Shown here: piece after piece, positions 38,971-53,715 of the stretch
Numbering within the stretch: the stretch's first letter is position 1
Layout of the letters: each line of letters starts with the position of its first letter
Assembly (NCBI GenBank): GCA_025642065.1
Contig: JAODUP010001605.1
Coordinates: 1-64,000, forward strand
Direction: 5' to 3'
Length of the DNA: 64,000 nucleotides
DNA from: Paralvinella palmiformis
Lineage: Eukaryota; Annelida; Polychaeta; Terebellida; Alvinellidae
Translations under genes and position numbers: made by a program
Notes under the pieces: generated by a model
Database searches by the model: none
Seen by the model: only the letters and a program-made list of their open reading frames with translations
What the model was told of the DNA's origin: nothing

Positions 38971-40049
38971 CTGTGAACTACATTAACATTCCATCAACAG
39001 CAATATATATGTACTAAGCCGAACTAGTGGAACACACGGTGATAAAGCATTAGATAAGAATAATGAATGCTTTCCAATGCCTCTTCGCATAAACATGATA
39101 TTGTGGGCGGATGCTAAATAGACATGGGCTGACAGGAAGATAAATGCTACTTATATATCTTAAAAATGAAATATATATATCATGGCAATTGCACGAGCTG
39201 GTTTGATAAAACGCTTTAGCATCTGTGTATATTCATATCTTGGCTTTATTGACTTGAAAGCAAGCATCATTAAAGCCGATTAGTCTAATTTGGCGATTTA
39301 TATTTCAAATTACAAACAGAAAAGTTTCCGGAATTTTATTGTAATTTACGAATTCGATACTAAATTCTAGGATAATTATATGTGAATTCATTATCTATCC
39401 CGCCTTCCCCAATATATTTGCATTATTTTGAGGGAACGCATACACACATGTACACACACTCACTCAAATACACTTACACCTTCGCACTAATACACTCACA
39501 CATACACACACACATGCAGACCACAGAATCACACACAAAGAAAACACACACTCACACACACACACCCATACTGTTTTAATTATTCGATTTCGAATTGGAT
39601 TCCAAACAAAATAATGCATTCAATATTTAATTATAATATGTCCTGGCATACATGAAAACGAATATAATTAGGCTGTTTTTACATATTGTGTGGGTCTAGC
39701 AAATAAAATTCAATTTTTATTTTAGGAACACCTAGTTGTTTGATGAGATTGCATGTACCTGTTGTATCAGTTCGATAATAAGTAACCTGGTGATAAAGCA
39801 AAAATTACTGATTTTCATCATTTTATGTACTTTGTTTTACTTTGTCTAACTAGGAATATAGTGCATATTACCAATGCAATGATTATAAAGTGGATCGCTG
39901 AGACAATGAATCCATCTGACAACAAATAGTTTTTTTCTCCAAGATTGCTATTGAATAATAAGTTACCAGATAAACCATCCGTATACAAGCTAATGTCACT
40001 TTATTGAATATGATAAGAACACATTTTGTTTCATAAATAATTTAAAAAT

Positions 40050-40091
<42 letters not shown>

Positions 40092-41640
40092 TTGTAATTG
40101 CACGTTCTAATCGTACTTATATGCACATGCTAGAATAGCATTTCATGGAAATCAAGATGTTAATTCCCGGTTTACATATTATTATCGGAAATGGCCCTTT
40201 CTATTACCCAACTTTAAGGTAGTTAAATGTGACTATTTGTATTTCAACTCATATGACGAAAACTTTTATAAATTGGAGGGAATATCTCTTCTTAATCCTT
40301 TTAATTCGAGGCGGGACTAAGTTATTTCCCGATGAATACAATTGGAATAAAAACCAAAATATTTAGAAAAAAACGCAAATGCAAAGAAAATGAAAAGCAT
40401 ATGATTTTGATTGGTAACCTTCTTAATTTAACAATTCCTATTTATGACAAACGATAAAATCGAAACCAACATTGCAGTCCCATTGGTTCCAAATAGTGCT
40501 AATGTATTTATGGACGCATTGAAATAGTTTTTCTTACTATATGAGGATATTTGATATAATGTGAATTGGCATAAGCGAAATTTCATGAAATATTCGAACA
40601 CGTTTTTTTGTTATTCAAACGGAGTGGAAAGTGCCTCAATTGTGGCATACACTACTATGACTGGTTTCACATTTATCGTTTTTAACTTCTAGGTTAATAA
40701 TTCCATTATATTCTAAATCATCATATATTTTTATACCAGATGAGGTGAAATCATTAGAATAGCCAATGATGTGGTTCATTCTTTTTTTACTTTGATATAA
40801 TAAGATAAGAGAATTGTTTTATATTTTTGTTACAGTTTTTTAATATAGAATTTAAATATTTAAGTAATAGTTGTATTTGAATTATATTTTAGGAAAACAT
40901 CATATTATGTAAATATTACAAATGTAAATCTTAGATTTCAGCAGGAATATTAGTTTTTATAAAGATTTACTACAATTTCGATAGAAATTATGTAGCAAAT
41001 ATAGCTTAACCAGCTACTAAGTTCTGGATAATGCACGACAATTTAAAATTAAGTATAACGCCTTTAGAATAGCACTTCCAGCCCATTGCCATTCATCACA
41101 ATTATTAATTTGATAATCGTAGAACTAAACCACCTGTTGGAGGATATACATATGTGTTTATTATGATTGGTGTATATGCACCCCTTGATTTAAACTAGTG
41201 AACCTCCTAGCATGTTCCTCTAGCCACAAGGGAAATACTGGAACAAAGATAAAAGTTTGCCTACTCGACAGATGTTTCAGTCACGAAAGAAAATGTCTAT
41301 ATCTGCAACTTCAATTTTTTAACCAAACTAGTACCTTTTAGTAGCAAAGAATTGCCGTATGTGTATGATACATGTTGGTTAAATAATTGTGTGACATAAT
41401 ATCATTCTTATATGGATAATATTCAAGTTCATATGGTTTCAGAGTAATATCATGAAGGATATAATATTTTATCAATAGGGCTTTACATGAATAGTAATAA
41501 ATGCTAAAGCTGGATATGGTTCAGCGAGATTAAATGTTTAATATAATTAAAACTAGAACTCATCCCAACAACGTATGATCGATCCCAATCTGAGAAGACT
41601 AGAGTTAATATTTGATAATAATAAGGGAATGAAGAAACAG

Positions 41641-41642
<2 letters not shown>

Positions 41643-41690
<48 letters not shown>
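41643..41690. repeat. (AT)n in M of the right arm
   Basis: AT array followed by T8 and then GT-rich sequence (41,740-41,800). This stretch (about 41,390-41,830) has no clear counterpart in the left arm. Confidence 0.85.
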
Positions 41691-41692
<2 letters not shown>

Positions 41693-43767
41693 TTTTGTGA
41701 TATTATAATCAAATTAGATTATATGCATGTGGATATGTTTGGGTTATTATATGTGTGTATGCGTCTGTGAGTGCTGTGCACGTGTGTGTTTCGGAGTGTA
41801 TTTTGGAATCTGTGTTTTAATAAAATATATAACTATGGTAATTTAAAGTTAGGCAATATTCATGCCAGCCTTTAATGCTGATGTAGACAAATCTTTATAA
41901 ATGAAATAACCCATAGAAGCTATTTTGTAACTATTATATCATAGACTAAATACAAAATCTATTAGCATGACGTTCTAAATGTAGCAGAAACTTCCATATA
42001 TTTGGCAAACACGTGTAAGCAATAGGTCAAGGTATAACACACGGGCATTGGTCGAAACCGTTCTGTATCCCTTTCAGATTACAAGAGAACGTATTGGGCT
42101 TAGTAGCAAATAACTCTCACGAATAATTATATCAATAGATTATACCTAGTATGTTAAATTTACTTAGGAGAGGATTTACTGACCGATTTATGGGGTATTA
42201 GTTTCTGCAGCTTGTGAGACATGGTTCATGTTGGGAAGGAATGATATCACTGCTACAGAAGATGACAATAAAGAGGAAAACTGGATGATGGCTAATATCG
42301 CTACTTGTAATAAATAAGAACAGTTGCTGGCATAGAAATTTGGAGTAATGTGAGCTGTAATACAAGATGTCTTATGTGTTATGTTATGACTCGGTGTTGC
42401 CCAATATTTCTCGCCTAATTCTAAATCAAGACAAATGTACCTGATGTCTCATGCATGCATTCATTTCGTTTCCACCACATTCATCGGTTGTCATTAAAGT
42501 GATGAGTAATATCTGAATCAGATACTGTTATTAAAAGTCTTAAGAAGAGAATAATGTGAAGAAAACAACTAATATTTTATTAATTTTAATTCAAATCAAA
42601 ACAATAGGTTAATTGTCTTATTAATTCTTTTTATTTAGAAATGTGTGGTTTTATTTGTAGCATAGACTAGTGAGATATATTTATGAGTACATTTATTCTC
42701 TGAGAAATTTAGTTAAATATAATCGGATTTCAGGATCTTAATTTTATAATATTATTTTGTCTTCTGACCTAATAACTAAGTTATGAAACCATTATAAGAT
42801 TGTTTTTTCAATTACGTGATAATATGAAAATGTATGGAAATAATCATACAATTCATGATTTCTGACATTTCAGAATAATGACAGCACTGAATCCCTTAAG
42901 TGGTATTAGCTGGCCCCAATGCAATATATTCCTTTCGTGGTTTTAACACTATCTTATACATTTAACACCGGCATTCGTCTTCAATATTTGTTTTATTTTA
43001 AACATTCACCTCAACTGTTAGATCTTCTTAATTTGTTCCTTACTTAAACCATATTACCGTCGTATTTTGATTGTACACAATCAAGTGATTTTTAAAACGA
43101 CTCCTAGTTCCAGATTATTTTCGTACATGAAAAATACTAATAGTTTAAACGATATGTTTTGTTTTTGTTAATACTTAATATACTTTCCTAATATATTTTA
43201 TTTGTTCTGCTAATAATGTAAATCAATATAATATGACTATAGTAGTGATGCTGGTTATGTCTGATTATTTATTGTTAAAACTCGGTATCTTCTCCAGTAT
43301 CAATGAATGTCTTATTCTAATAATAACAAATTATTAAAGTTAAATCTGGAACCTGAACACTATCAGCGAATATAATATGAGTTAAATGTAAAACTCTTAG
43401 TCGATTTTCATGATTGAAACAACAATTTAAATAAATTTGACCACAATCTGAAAGTTATTAAGGTATTGCTTGCTCGAGTATACTTAATTAATTATTTTCG
43501 CTGTCGGACCTGTTAATGAGTTATACCACGGATTATATTTCGTAATAATAGACTTATATCCCAAAGGCCAGGCTTCTTCTTTTTAGAGCAAATATAGCAA
43601 GCGTATAAGAAAATAACTTGGTTCCTATGTGTTATCATATATTGTCTTCCATGTGTTACTTAGCTGATCGTTTAAAAATAATTAATCACCCACGCTCAAA
43701 CTATTGAAAACCTAACTGAAGACACAAACACAATATTTGTGACCGTCTTATCACATAAAATATCATC

Positions 43768-44312
43768 TTCAGCGAATTCAGAATATTGCAACTCGCATAG
43801 TGACAAAAATTCGAAAATATGATTAAATCACCTCAATTCTTCAAAAACTATATTGGTTTTATGTTAAACAGGGTATCCAATTCAAAATCATATTAATAAC
43901 TTATAAATCTATTAATTATATGGCGCCATAATACTTGTGTGAACTGGTGCCCATTAGAAAATTCATCCAGAAAACGCTGGTCATCTGGTCAGATACTATT
44001 GCAGGTGCAACCTTCTGGGGTCAAGTCATATGGCGACTGTGCATTTAGTGTTACAGCCTCCACTTTGTGGAATAGGTTACAAATAGATATTATAAATATT
44101 TCGTCCCTTGAATATTTTAAATATGTTCTAAAACACAACTTTCAATGTTGCATTCACAGATAAATAATAAATATATTTTAAATCATTTACAGCGTTTTTA
44201 ACAGTCATATTATTTTGGGTATTATTATATCACATATTATCTGTACAGGGCCTTTGCATAGCTCCTGGTATTAAGGCATTATTAAATATAAAATTGCATT
44301 ATCATTAGCTTT
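43768..44312 (+). mobile_element. 5'-truncated LINE tail, right-arm copy
   Basis: Mirror copy of the left-arm tail. The plus-strand opening at 43,939-44,163 translates with KSYGDCAFSVTASTLWNRL, the CR1/L2-group C-terminal signature. The 3' UTR follows, ending near CATTATCATTAGC (44,300-44,312). The identical truncation point in both arms shows one insertion that was later duplicated. Although the frame is open for about 74 codons, it is a retrotransposon fragment and not a gene. Confidence 0.82.
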
Positions 44313-44381
44313 ACTTAAGACGTTTCTTGTTTAATATATGTGTTTAATGTACATGCGATGATGATTATGATGATTATATAT

Positions 44382-44386
<5 letters not shown>

Positions 44387-44434
<48 letters not shown>
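44387..44434. repeat. (AT)n after the SINE in U4
   Basis: Mirror partner of the array at 25,104-25,147. Confidence 0.9.
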
Positions 44435-44437
<3 letters not shown>

Positions 44438-44575
44438 AGAAATGGCTGCTATTTTACGTGGCTTCAAATGAAGGAAACGTTTATGGAGAAACCCTTGCCT
44501 TCGATCTCCTGCACAGCACGTCTATTAGTAAGAACGTCCCACGATGTTACACTCTAGGCCATGTAGGCGATTTTA
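44435..44575 (-). mobile_element. tRNA-derived SINE, copy in U4, box B deleted
   Basis: On the minus strand the box A TGGCCTAGAGTG (44,550-44,561) is followed by the CATCGTGGGACGTTCTT block. The sequence then jumps from CAGGAGATCGAA straight to GGCAAGGGTTTCTCC. About 70 bp, including box B, present in the other two copies are missing. It cannot work as a Pol III promoter as read. Confidence 0.7.
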
Positions 44576-45373
44576 ATTAAGACAGAGGAAAACTTATTAA
44601 TTAAATCTTGCTATATTTTACAGTGTTCCGTCAACACTCGAGGAGTAACTGATGTAGCAATTTCGTAAAACAACACGACATTGAGTTAATCTGATTACTG
44701 CATTTCTGGTCAAGTTGTATTGCCTTTGTAAATCACGTTTATTCTTAATATGCAATAAAGGTGAACGGTCACTGAATTAAAAAAAAAGAGGTTTGCGGCC
44801 ATATAAATAGTGATTTAGTCACTTGTTGGATCAGTTAAGGAATCTTTGCATTTCAAGAGAATATGTAAGTTTAGTTATAGTCAACATACGTATTTTCTTT
44901 ACCTTTAAACATACAAACACCTCAGATAACCCAATAAGCCTGATTACAATAGATACATTTTTTTAACCGATTTTGTATATCAAATCAAGCCCATATTATT
45001 TCCGTGTTTTACTGATAATATCGTTCGGCATCCGAAATCCCTCGTTTGGAATAATATTTAACAAATGATTATATTCGATAAAGATGTAACTTAATGCCAT
45101 CGGAATCTATTAGAATAAGTATTTCCGTAATTGATTATTTAAATATTTCTGGAAAATAGTTTGTAAGATAACAACGCCATTTACAATAATAACAAAAACA
45201 TGCAAAACAATAATTCAAAAAAAGACTACTAGCATTACGATAATTGCTAAACTATGCCCCAACTCTTGATTTGAATGTTATTGATCTAATCTATATAAAT
45301 TGAGTAATAAGACAATGGTTACTTAACATGACAGTTTCACATTGCTCCACCATCTAGTACGTCGACAGTGTAC

Positions 45374-46535
45374 AACATCGTGTTTAAAAGAAGGGCGATA
45401 TATACCTTATCAAATGCTATGATACGGTCAATTAAAATAACTATTACATCGTCGTCTTTGTCCATTGAACGGATGGATAGTATGCTATTCGTCAAAAAGA
45501 TTTTAAAGTAATTATTATCTTGGTGCGGAGCAGCAATGTTGAGATTCACTGTAAAGGACCCGTTCCTGGATTATATGTTGATTGGTATCGAGCTTTTGAT
45601 GTAACCGATCCTACAATACATGTCTAATGTAATATATTAATTTAAATAAATTAGGCAAAATTAGAGAAAAATACATGATATACTTAAATGTCGAAATCAG
45701 TAAACTATTGTCTATATTATATATTGTATTTATATAAATGAAATGATTAGAATATTTAGCAATGACAAAAAAAAGGGTAGTGTAGTATAGATTATTGATA
45801 GAATTTAACTGTTTTTTGCATGAAAAGTATATATCTTTTCGTATTAAACAAAACATTAATCGATACATGCATGTTAACGATTATATAAGAACTCCATTAT
45901 AACCTTATTTCATGGTTTTATTACAACAAACTGTTTGCACTTTTATCAACCGTATAAAGTACGAGTGGATCAAATTGATTATTGACCTTTTGTATTGCTT
46001 TTCCACCCAATTAAGGCATTAGCATGAACAGGTATCCAAAGGTTCCGATTAGAGACCCATTTTCATCAGTAAGAATGCACGTATAAACATAATTCATTAA
46101 ATTATAGAGTAGTAGTTGACACTGGGTAATTATATCCAATATTGGACGTATTTCAAGGCATTTTACAGACTGAGTATAAAGACGTAAATAATTAACACCA
46201 AATGAATATTCTAGTACAAAAGTAGTTCATGTAAAATAGGAAGATATCTTAAAAGAGCAGGCATAAGTTAAAATAATACATTGATGACGACTCATTTATA
46301 GTATATCAATATTATCAATTTGCCGGAGATTATAATTTATTAATGGATGTTTTCCACATAGATATTACATTTATTTTAACCTGAGGCTGGTTGATTAGTA
46401 TGTTGTGTAAAACACGCCTATCTGTAATTACAGGTTCAACAAGAAGCGATATATAATATTACCAATAATACATATGTCAGTATTAACTGCAGGTATGTAG
46501 GATACGTTTATTTTACCTTTTGTCAAATAGTGAAT

Positions 46536-46540
<5 letters not shown>
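45374..46540. other. Unassigned AT-rich DNA outside the right arm
   Basis: Begins where palindrome similarity stops. No recognised feature. Openings at 45,337-45,549 and 45,611-45,868 (minus) have no domain. Confidence 0.5.
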
Positions 46541-46601
<61 letters not shown>

Positions 46602-46644
46602 ATGAGCCAAGAGCGAGAGAAAGTAAATTACGATATGATATGAT

Positions 46645-46701
<57 letters not shown>

Positions 46702-46790
46702 TTATATATACATCCACACACACAACACACACATTCATACGCACACACACGCACGCACATACACACACGTGCACACACACATGCGCGCGC

Positions 46791-46820
<30 letters not shown>
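46541..46820. repeat. Cluster of (AT)n and (AC)n(AT)n arrays
   Basis: (AT)n at 46,541-46,598; (AC)n(AT)n at 46,645-46,697; CA/CG-rich sequence; then (AT)n at 46,794-46,820. It abuts the 3' side of the decayed LINE. Long openings here are dipeptide artefacts. Confidence 0.9.
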
Positions 46821-46824
<4 letters not shown>

Positions 46825-46839
46825 ATTACAAAATATATA

Positions 46840-47982
46840 TTTACTTGCTGCGAGTGTTATGTGGTTTGGCAACTTGTTCCACTGTATGGGAGCAGATGCT
46901 CGGAATGGTGTATGCCGTGTATTGCTGTATGACGTTTGTATACCCCGATATGTGAATATAACTCACATATGAGCATTCTCACTTGTTTATATGTTTCAAA
47001 CAGATCGTTTAAATACAGTGGTGCTGTTCCACCCAATACATTGAAACATCATATTTCATAGTGATCTGAAGCGTACATGAAGCCAGAGCAGCTGGAAACA
47101 AAACTGGTGTTATATGTTAACTTTTGCAAGTGAGCGTCACCAGATGTACATCACTGTTCTGCACTCGCTTTAGGCGGTTTGTCAGAGATAGGGATATTAT
47201 ATAATAAAGCATTGCCATAGTCCAACAGGGAAATAATAAGGACATGGATTAAATGTATTGCATGCCTCATCATTTATCTACATACGAATACGTCTTATAT
47301 TTATTATTTGATAATAAAAGGACATACATATTTAATTCACCTGATTCATAAAGAATCCCTCGTTTTCCAAAAAACTAAGACAAATTTATATAACTGGATC
47401 CTAACTTAATGCGAAAATTCTCAGTGTTCTTAACACATTGCTTGGATGAGAAAACAATGAATAGTGTCTTGTCCTTATTCAAGTGTAGTATGTTGCTGTT
47501 CATCCAAGTAGTTATGTCTGCAATACCAGCTTCAATTGAAATATCACTCCATTTATCACATAACTTCAAACCCATGTACGCTTCGACATAATAATGAGAT
47601 TTAATATTATGTAGTTTAATAATTCAACTAACTGGTTTGACATGCATTCAGTAATTATATGGTCCTAAAGCGGATCGCTGTGGTACACCAAAAATAAGAC
47701 CTACTTCTGGTGATGTTTTATCCGCTACTGAAACACACTTAGTCCTATCAAGTTAGGGCCTTTCCTTGATTCCAAAGAAAAATTCTTAACATTTCCGTAG
47801 AACTATATGATCGGTTACGTCGAAAGTGGCCGATAAATAAGCATAAATAATACGCTGATGGATCCTTCATGAAGTGCCTCAGCGATGTCACTGTGCATTT
47901 TCAAGAGAGCAGTTTCGTTTGAATGACGTCTACGATAAGCAGACAAATGAATGTCATTGAGATCATTGTGTTTTAGGTGTTC

Positions 47983-47985
<3 letters not shown>
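46840..47985 (-). mobile_element. Second decayed LINE (RT to C-terminus), 5'-truncated at an (AT)n tract
   Basis: A minus-strand RT remnant of a different family from the 26.5-kb element. Near 47,920 it reads AYRRRHSNETALL. Near 47,820 is TFDVTDHIVL, with motif A kept. Near 47,690 is GVPQRSALGP. At about 47,590 it has HYYVEAYMG where relatives have YADD, so the catalytic box is destroyed. The stretch 47,375-47,575 continues with AGIADITTWMNSN and LNKDKT. The C-terminal end near 46,860-46,920 reads FRASAPIQWNKLPNHI. Frames change several times. Both ends abut (AT)n arrays. Confidence 0.82.

Positions 47986-47988
<3 letters not shown>

Positions 47989-48064
<76 letters not shown>
47989..48064. 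repeat. (AT)n at the truncated 5' side of the second LINE
   Basis: About 75 bp of AT starting where recognisable RT sequence stops, suggesting the LINE was cut or expanded into here. Confidence 0.9.
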
Positions 48065-49984
<1,920 letters not shown>

Positions 49985-50205
49985 TATCGCTTATGAAGAG
50001 GCCAAATATCTACAAAGTCAAAGTTTCTATGGAATAGGCAATATAATCATATGTGGCAAGATAACATATATCGTATAAGCCCCATAATACCCACATATTT
50101 GAAATAGTATATTTCTATTTTTAAAAAAGAAAATTATAATTTCATGGGTAATTTGCTTTGTGATTATAAATTAAAAAGTTTAGCGGTCCATAATAGACCG
50201 TATTT
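49985..50205 (+). repeat. Short dispersed repeat X, second copy
   Basis: Partner of 55,720-55,945 in opposite orientation, outside any of the long duplicated units. Similarity starts near TATCGCTTATGAAGAGG (49,986) and ends near GTCCATAA (50,189). About 220 bp. Confidence 0.65.
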
Positions 50206-50433
50206 TTATTTACTCTGTTTTATTGTATAGAGTTATGCTATTCAGGAATTAATAAGGGGTATTTCCAAGGTTGTTAAAGATGTCATATTAGTTTCAGAAT
50301 TTATAATTTCATTGCAAAACCAACATTTTGTGTAGATATAATGTGTACTTGGGTGAATGTGAGTGTGTACGAGTGTGTGGGTGTTTGTATATGTGTATAT
50401 GTATATATGTATGTATGGATGTATGTATGCGTG

Positions 50434-50637
<204 letters not shown>

Positions 50638-50941
50638 TAGGGTACCTATACAGAGGCAAAAGGACATCTACATATTTTAACATCCTTCAAGACCTACCTG
50701 TATAAATATAAATAGAAATTCAATTATACGTATAATAAATTAAACACAAAATAACCATGCCTCCACATATTGAAAGATGTGTGCGTATACTTAAGCATGT
50801 GTTTGGTCTACTCATCAGCCTGTGGGGACCAGCTAATTTGCTTTTCGTACACGACAATCATGTCACGCCCGAAGGAAAACGGCTACATGCAGGCTACGTA
50901 CAAAAAGTGGAAGCACGTAAAAACATACCATTTGATACCAC

Positions 50942-51720
50942 AGCTCGCAGCAAACAACACGTGTTTGTGGTTCAATGGCGACTTGCTACATACATATCAT
51001 AAACTATTTTTACACCACAGTTGACATTCAACATTAATTTTCGGTGGTCAAAAAGTCCCTATATATAAAACATTTCGACACCTCAGATGCTGACCTCAGC
51101 TTTATTCTGGGTTTGAATAACTGGATAAATCCTACCTATATGAACCATGTTTCAATACACGTCCAACTGGTCAGGCATCGAAGTTCTTCTCTAACCTAAA
51201 TGAAAATCTAAGCCTTTTATATACTCTCAGCGTGTTAACAAACATTACAGTTTGTTCACAACAAAGAGAATGTACACTAACTCAGTATGGACTCACTGAA
51301 GTGATTTAACTAAAATAAAAACAAAGTAGCAATACTGCACAATGGATTATTACTGGACTAGAACGAAATATCGTCTCAAACCTGAGTAAATACTATGATT
51401 TACTCGAACCTAACAGCTAACCCTCATACCTTTCCGTTCATCACTAAGGGAACGTTCATTCACGCCTAATTTAGCGTCCCTAAGTATATGCAGTTAGGTG
51501 TGGTGGGATCTAAGTTAAAGCGCCTATCCACTTGATCTATTCGACCCACGGTCGAGAACAGCGGATTTCAGGCAGATCTCCGATACTGCGAATGACACGT
51601 CGGGATTATAATAGCTATACATTTAACAAATTTCCTATATCCGTGTAACCTAATTACTCATAATATGGGAAAACACTCTGTCCGCAGCTTAATACCCATG
51701 GTGGTGCCTGCCGAGTAACA
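50942..51720 (-). mobile_element. Possible solo LTR or LTR remnant
   Basis: This stretch is less AT-rich and less repetitive than its surroundings. On the minus strand it begins TGTTACTCGG at 51,720. It has a TATA-like TATATAAAAGGC near 51,220, an AATAAA about 115 bp downstream near 51,100, and TGGTATCA at 50,933-50,940, which resembles the start of a primer-binding site. That is the order expected of an LTR followed by a PBS. No target-site duplication, second LTR or gag-pol sequence was found, and the 3' end is not a clear CA. Two overlapping plus-strand openings here (50,757-51,024) are probably chance. Confidence 0.28.
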
Positions 51721-51917
51721 AACTACTCCAGGAGTATATATCCATCAAGCAGCATTGTATGAATTAATAGGTCGTTTCGCCAGACCACATAAGAGGACAA
51801 CAATATAGATTCTACATTATACATAACAAAGCTAATAAACTCAAAAATGTTGTAATAACGACATAACTTTCTTACATATAAAGAGTTCTTAGATATTGGT
51901 TGTGTTTGATGTATACC

Positions 51918-51940
51918 TAATATATATATATATATATATA

Positions 51941-52021
<81 letters not shown>
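51918..52021. repeat. (AT)n at the edge of the inverted block
   Basis: Nearly pure AT over about 100 bp with one TTT interruption near 51,946. It coincides with the end of similarity to 4,430. Confidence 0.95.
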
Positions 52022-52023
<2 letters not shown>

Positions 52024-53047
52024 ATTCCCAAAGTATCAGTTGATATCACTTAGATTACTGAAATCTTACCGAATCGGTTAGCGTTTATATAATTTTAACA
52101 TATATATCATTAATATATTTTGCTAACCTGTTAATTCAAAAATTTAATATGTATTTTTTTCAATGTTTGAAGGAAGTTGACTTCAATTATTTGATCATTT
52201 CAGCTCATTCAATAATATGTTCTAGGAAAAGCAATAAGTAGATAAACATATTCATGATACAAATAAGTCGTTAGGGAAGATATATAATATCTATTTTATT
52301 AATCAGCAAGATAGCTACCTGAAACTCGACTTTTTATTCTAGTGGGGTCTGCCTTAAATGTAATTTGATTCAAGGAAGAAATAATACTTAGATTATGATG
52401 ATTTGTAGACATTACATATGAAAATATACCCTATTAATAATAGTTATGATACAAATATTATTATACAAATAACTTAAAACTCAAGGTAAGCTAAGAAATA
52501 TGATTTTGTATTGTATCGGTCTCACCATTGTATTATAATGCAATTACACGTTCATGCAAAACTGAATAGTACTTTCAGCAAAGGTTGTCAGCTTTTGCGA
52601 ATGCGGGGATTGGACACCCACTTCTTTTATTAATTCAAGTATCAAATTCATCCATACTGAAGACGTATCTAATAATGAAAATATTTCGAGTATTACCTCA
52701 ATTATACACCAAGTCAGCATCTCTTAAAATATATCCTAACGTAACTTTCTCCAAATTAATTTAACATTTTAGCTTATATTATTTCGTTCTGATTTTTAAT
52801 TGCACATTATTATTACCCTAAAAGGGAGTTTTATGCGAAATATCTCATTTTAATATTTCAGAAAATTTCATTATAAAAGTATATTATATTATGCACTTAA
52901 TTCACTCTGGAATACTTGCTTTTTAGGGGGAACAGAAAGACAATATTTAATATTTCACAGAAATAAGCAAGCACCGAAAATATTACATATAGAAAATGAT
53001 TGAAGATAAAAGTTTACTTTAATATCCAAGTACCATACATAAAATAA

Positions 53048-53118
<71 letters not shown>

Positions 53119-53123
53119 TTCAA

Positions 53124-53172
<49 letters not shown>

Positions 53173-53362
53173 TGTGTGTGTGTGTGTGTGTGTTGTGTGT
53201 GTGTGTGTGTGTGTGTGTGAATAATATGCATTTATAAAGATTAATTTGTTTTAACACTACAGATGGACCTTGAACACCGAAATGTCGTTGTTAGAGTAGA
53301 GTGTTCATTGTAATTGCAGTATGGCACCATTTTCTTTAGCCCATTGTGCCGTTGATCTGTAG
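52020..53362 (-). repeat. Inverted block, right copy
   Basis: Inverted partner of 3,290-4,430. It ends at a ~100-bp (AT)n tract (51,918-52,021) on one side and lies about 80 bp before the start of unit U5 on the other. It contains an additional ~200 bp at 52,680-52,990 with no clear match in the left copy. Confidence 0.85.
53050..53220 (+). repeat. (AT)n(GT)n compound microsatellite in the inverted block
   Basis: Located where the partner block has its arrays (3,437-3,693). Confidence 0.95.
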
Positions 53363-53439
53363 TGACATCTTTTGAAATCGAATCGGAAACGCTTAATTGA
53401 AACAGTTGTGCTTTTATTTATGTGTTCGCGTGTGCGTGT

Positions 53440-53715
53440 AGTTGGCTTTAATGAAGCTTGCAATCAAATCAATAGAACCAAGGTATGTATCTACACAGAT
53501 GCTACAGCATTTTATCAAACCAACCTGTGCAATTACCATGATATATAACGCTGATTTCTAAGATATATCAGTAGCATTTATCTTCCTCTGTCAGCTCCGG
53601 ACTATTTAGCATATACAGAGTCCCCCCACAATATCCTGTTTATGCGTATAGGCCATGGAGAGCATTCATAATTTTTACCTAATACTTTATCACCGCGTCT
53701 GCCACCAGTTAGATT
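53440..53715 (+). repeat. Third copy of the palindrome inner edge (end of M, in U5)
   Basis: Matches 33,180-33,450 (+) and 39,012-39,280 (-): GGCTTTAATGA, ACACAGATGCTA, TTTTATCAAACCA, AGTAGCATTTATCTTCCT, and GAGCATTCAT followed by TTTATCACCG. It then runs into E2. This fixes the junction between M and E. Confidence 0.85.

Larger units (their letters stand above)
33448..39011. repeat. Spacer between the palindrome arms
   Basis: This 5.6-kb interval is not unique sequence. It holds about 0.6 kb of AT-rich DNA with short CA arrays and hairpins (33,448-34,080), unit U3 (34,080-36,480, +), microsatellites (36,560-36,907), an inverted G block (37,200-37,578) and an inverted E segment (37,578-38,970) continuous with the right arm. 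Any hairpin extruded by the arms would carry this as its loop. Confidence 0.8.
39012..45373 (-). repeat. Right arm of large imperfect palindrome (unit U4, F1 to M)
   Basis: Inverted copy of the left arm without the 3.5-kb LINE. Matching landmarks include 42,000-42,480 with 30,231-30,716, 40,380-40,520 with 31,680-31,820, 39,030-39,280 with 33,180-33,430, and 44,600-45,373 with 24,064-24,905. The M part continues past the inner edge into segment E (38,970 downward), which the left arm lacks. U4 is therefore the more complete copy of the ancestral unit. Confidence 0.93.

Noticed and set aside
43939..44163. 74-codon plus-strand opening as a host gene
   Set aside because: It is the C-terminal tail of a LINE reverse transcriptase, with a mirror copy in the left arm.
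50757..51024. Two overlapping openings of 81 and 84 codons as a gene
   Set aside because: Different frames of the same DNA, no recognisable motif, and they fall at the end of a possible LTR remnant.
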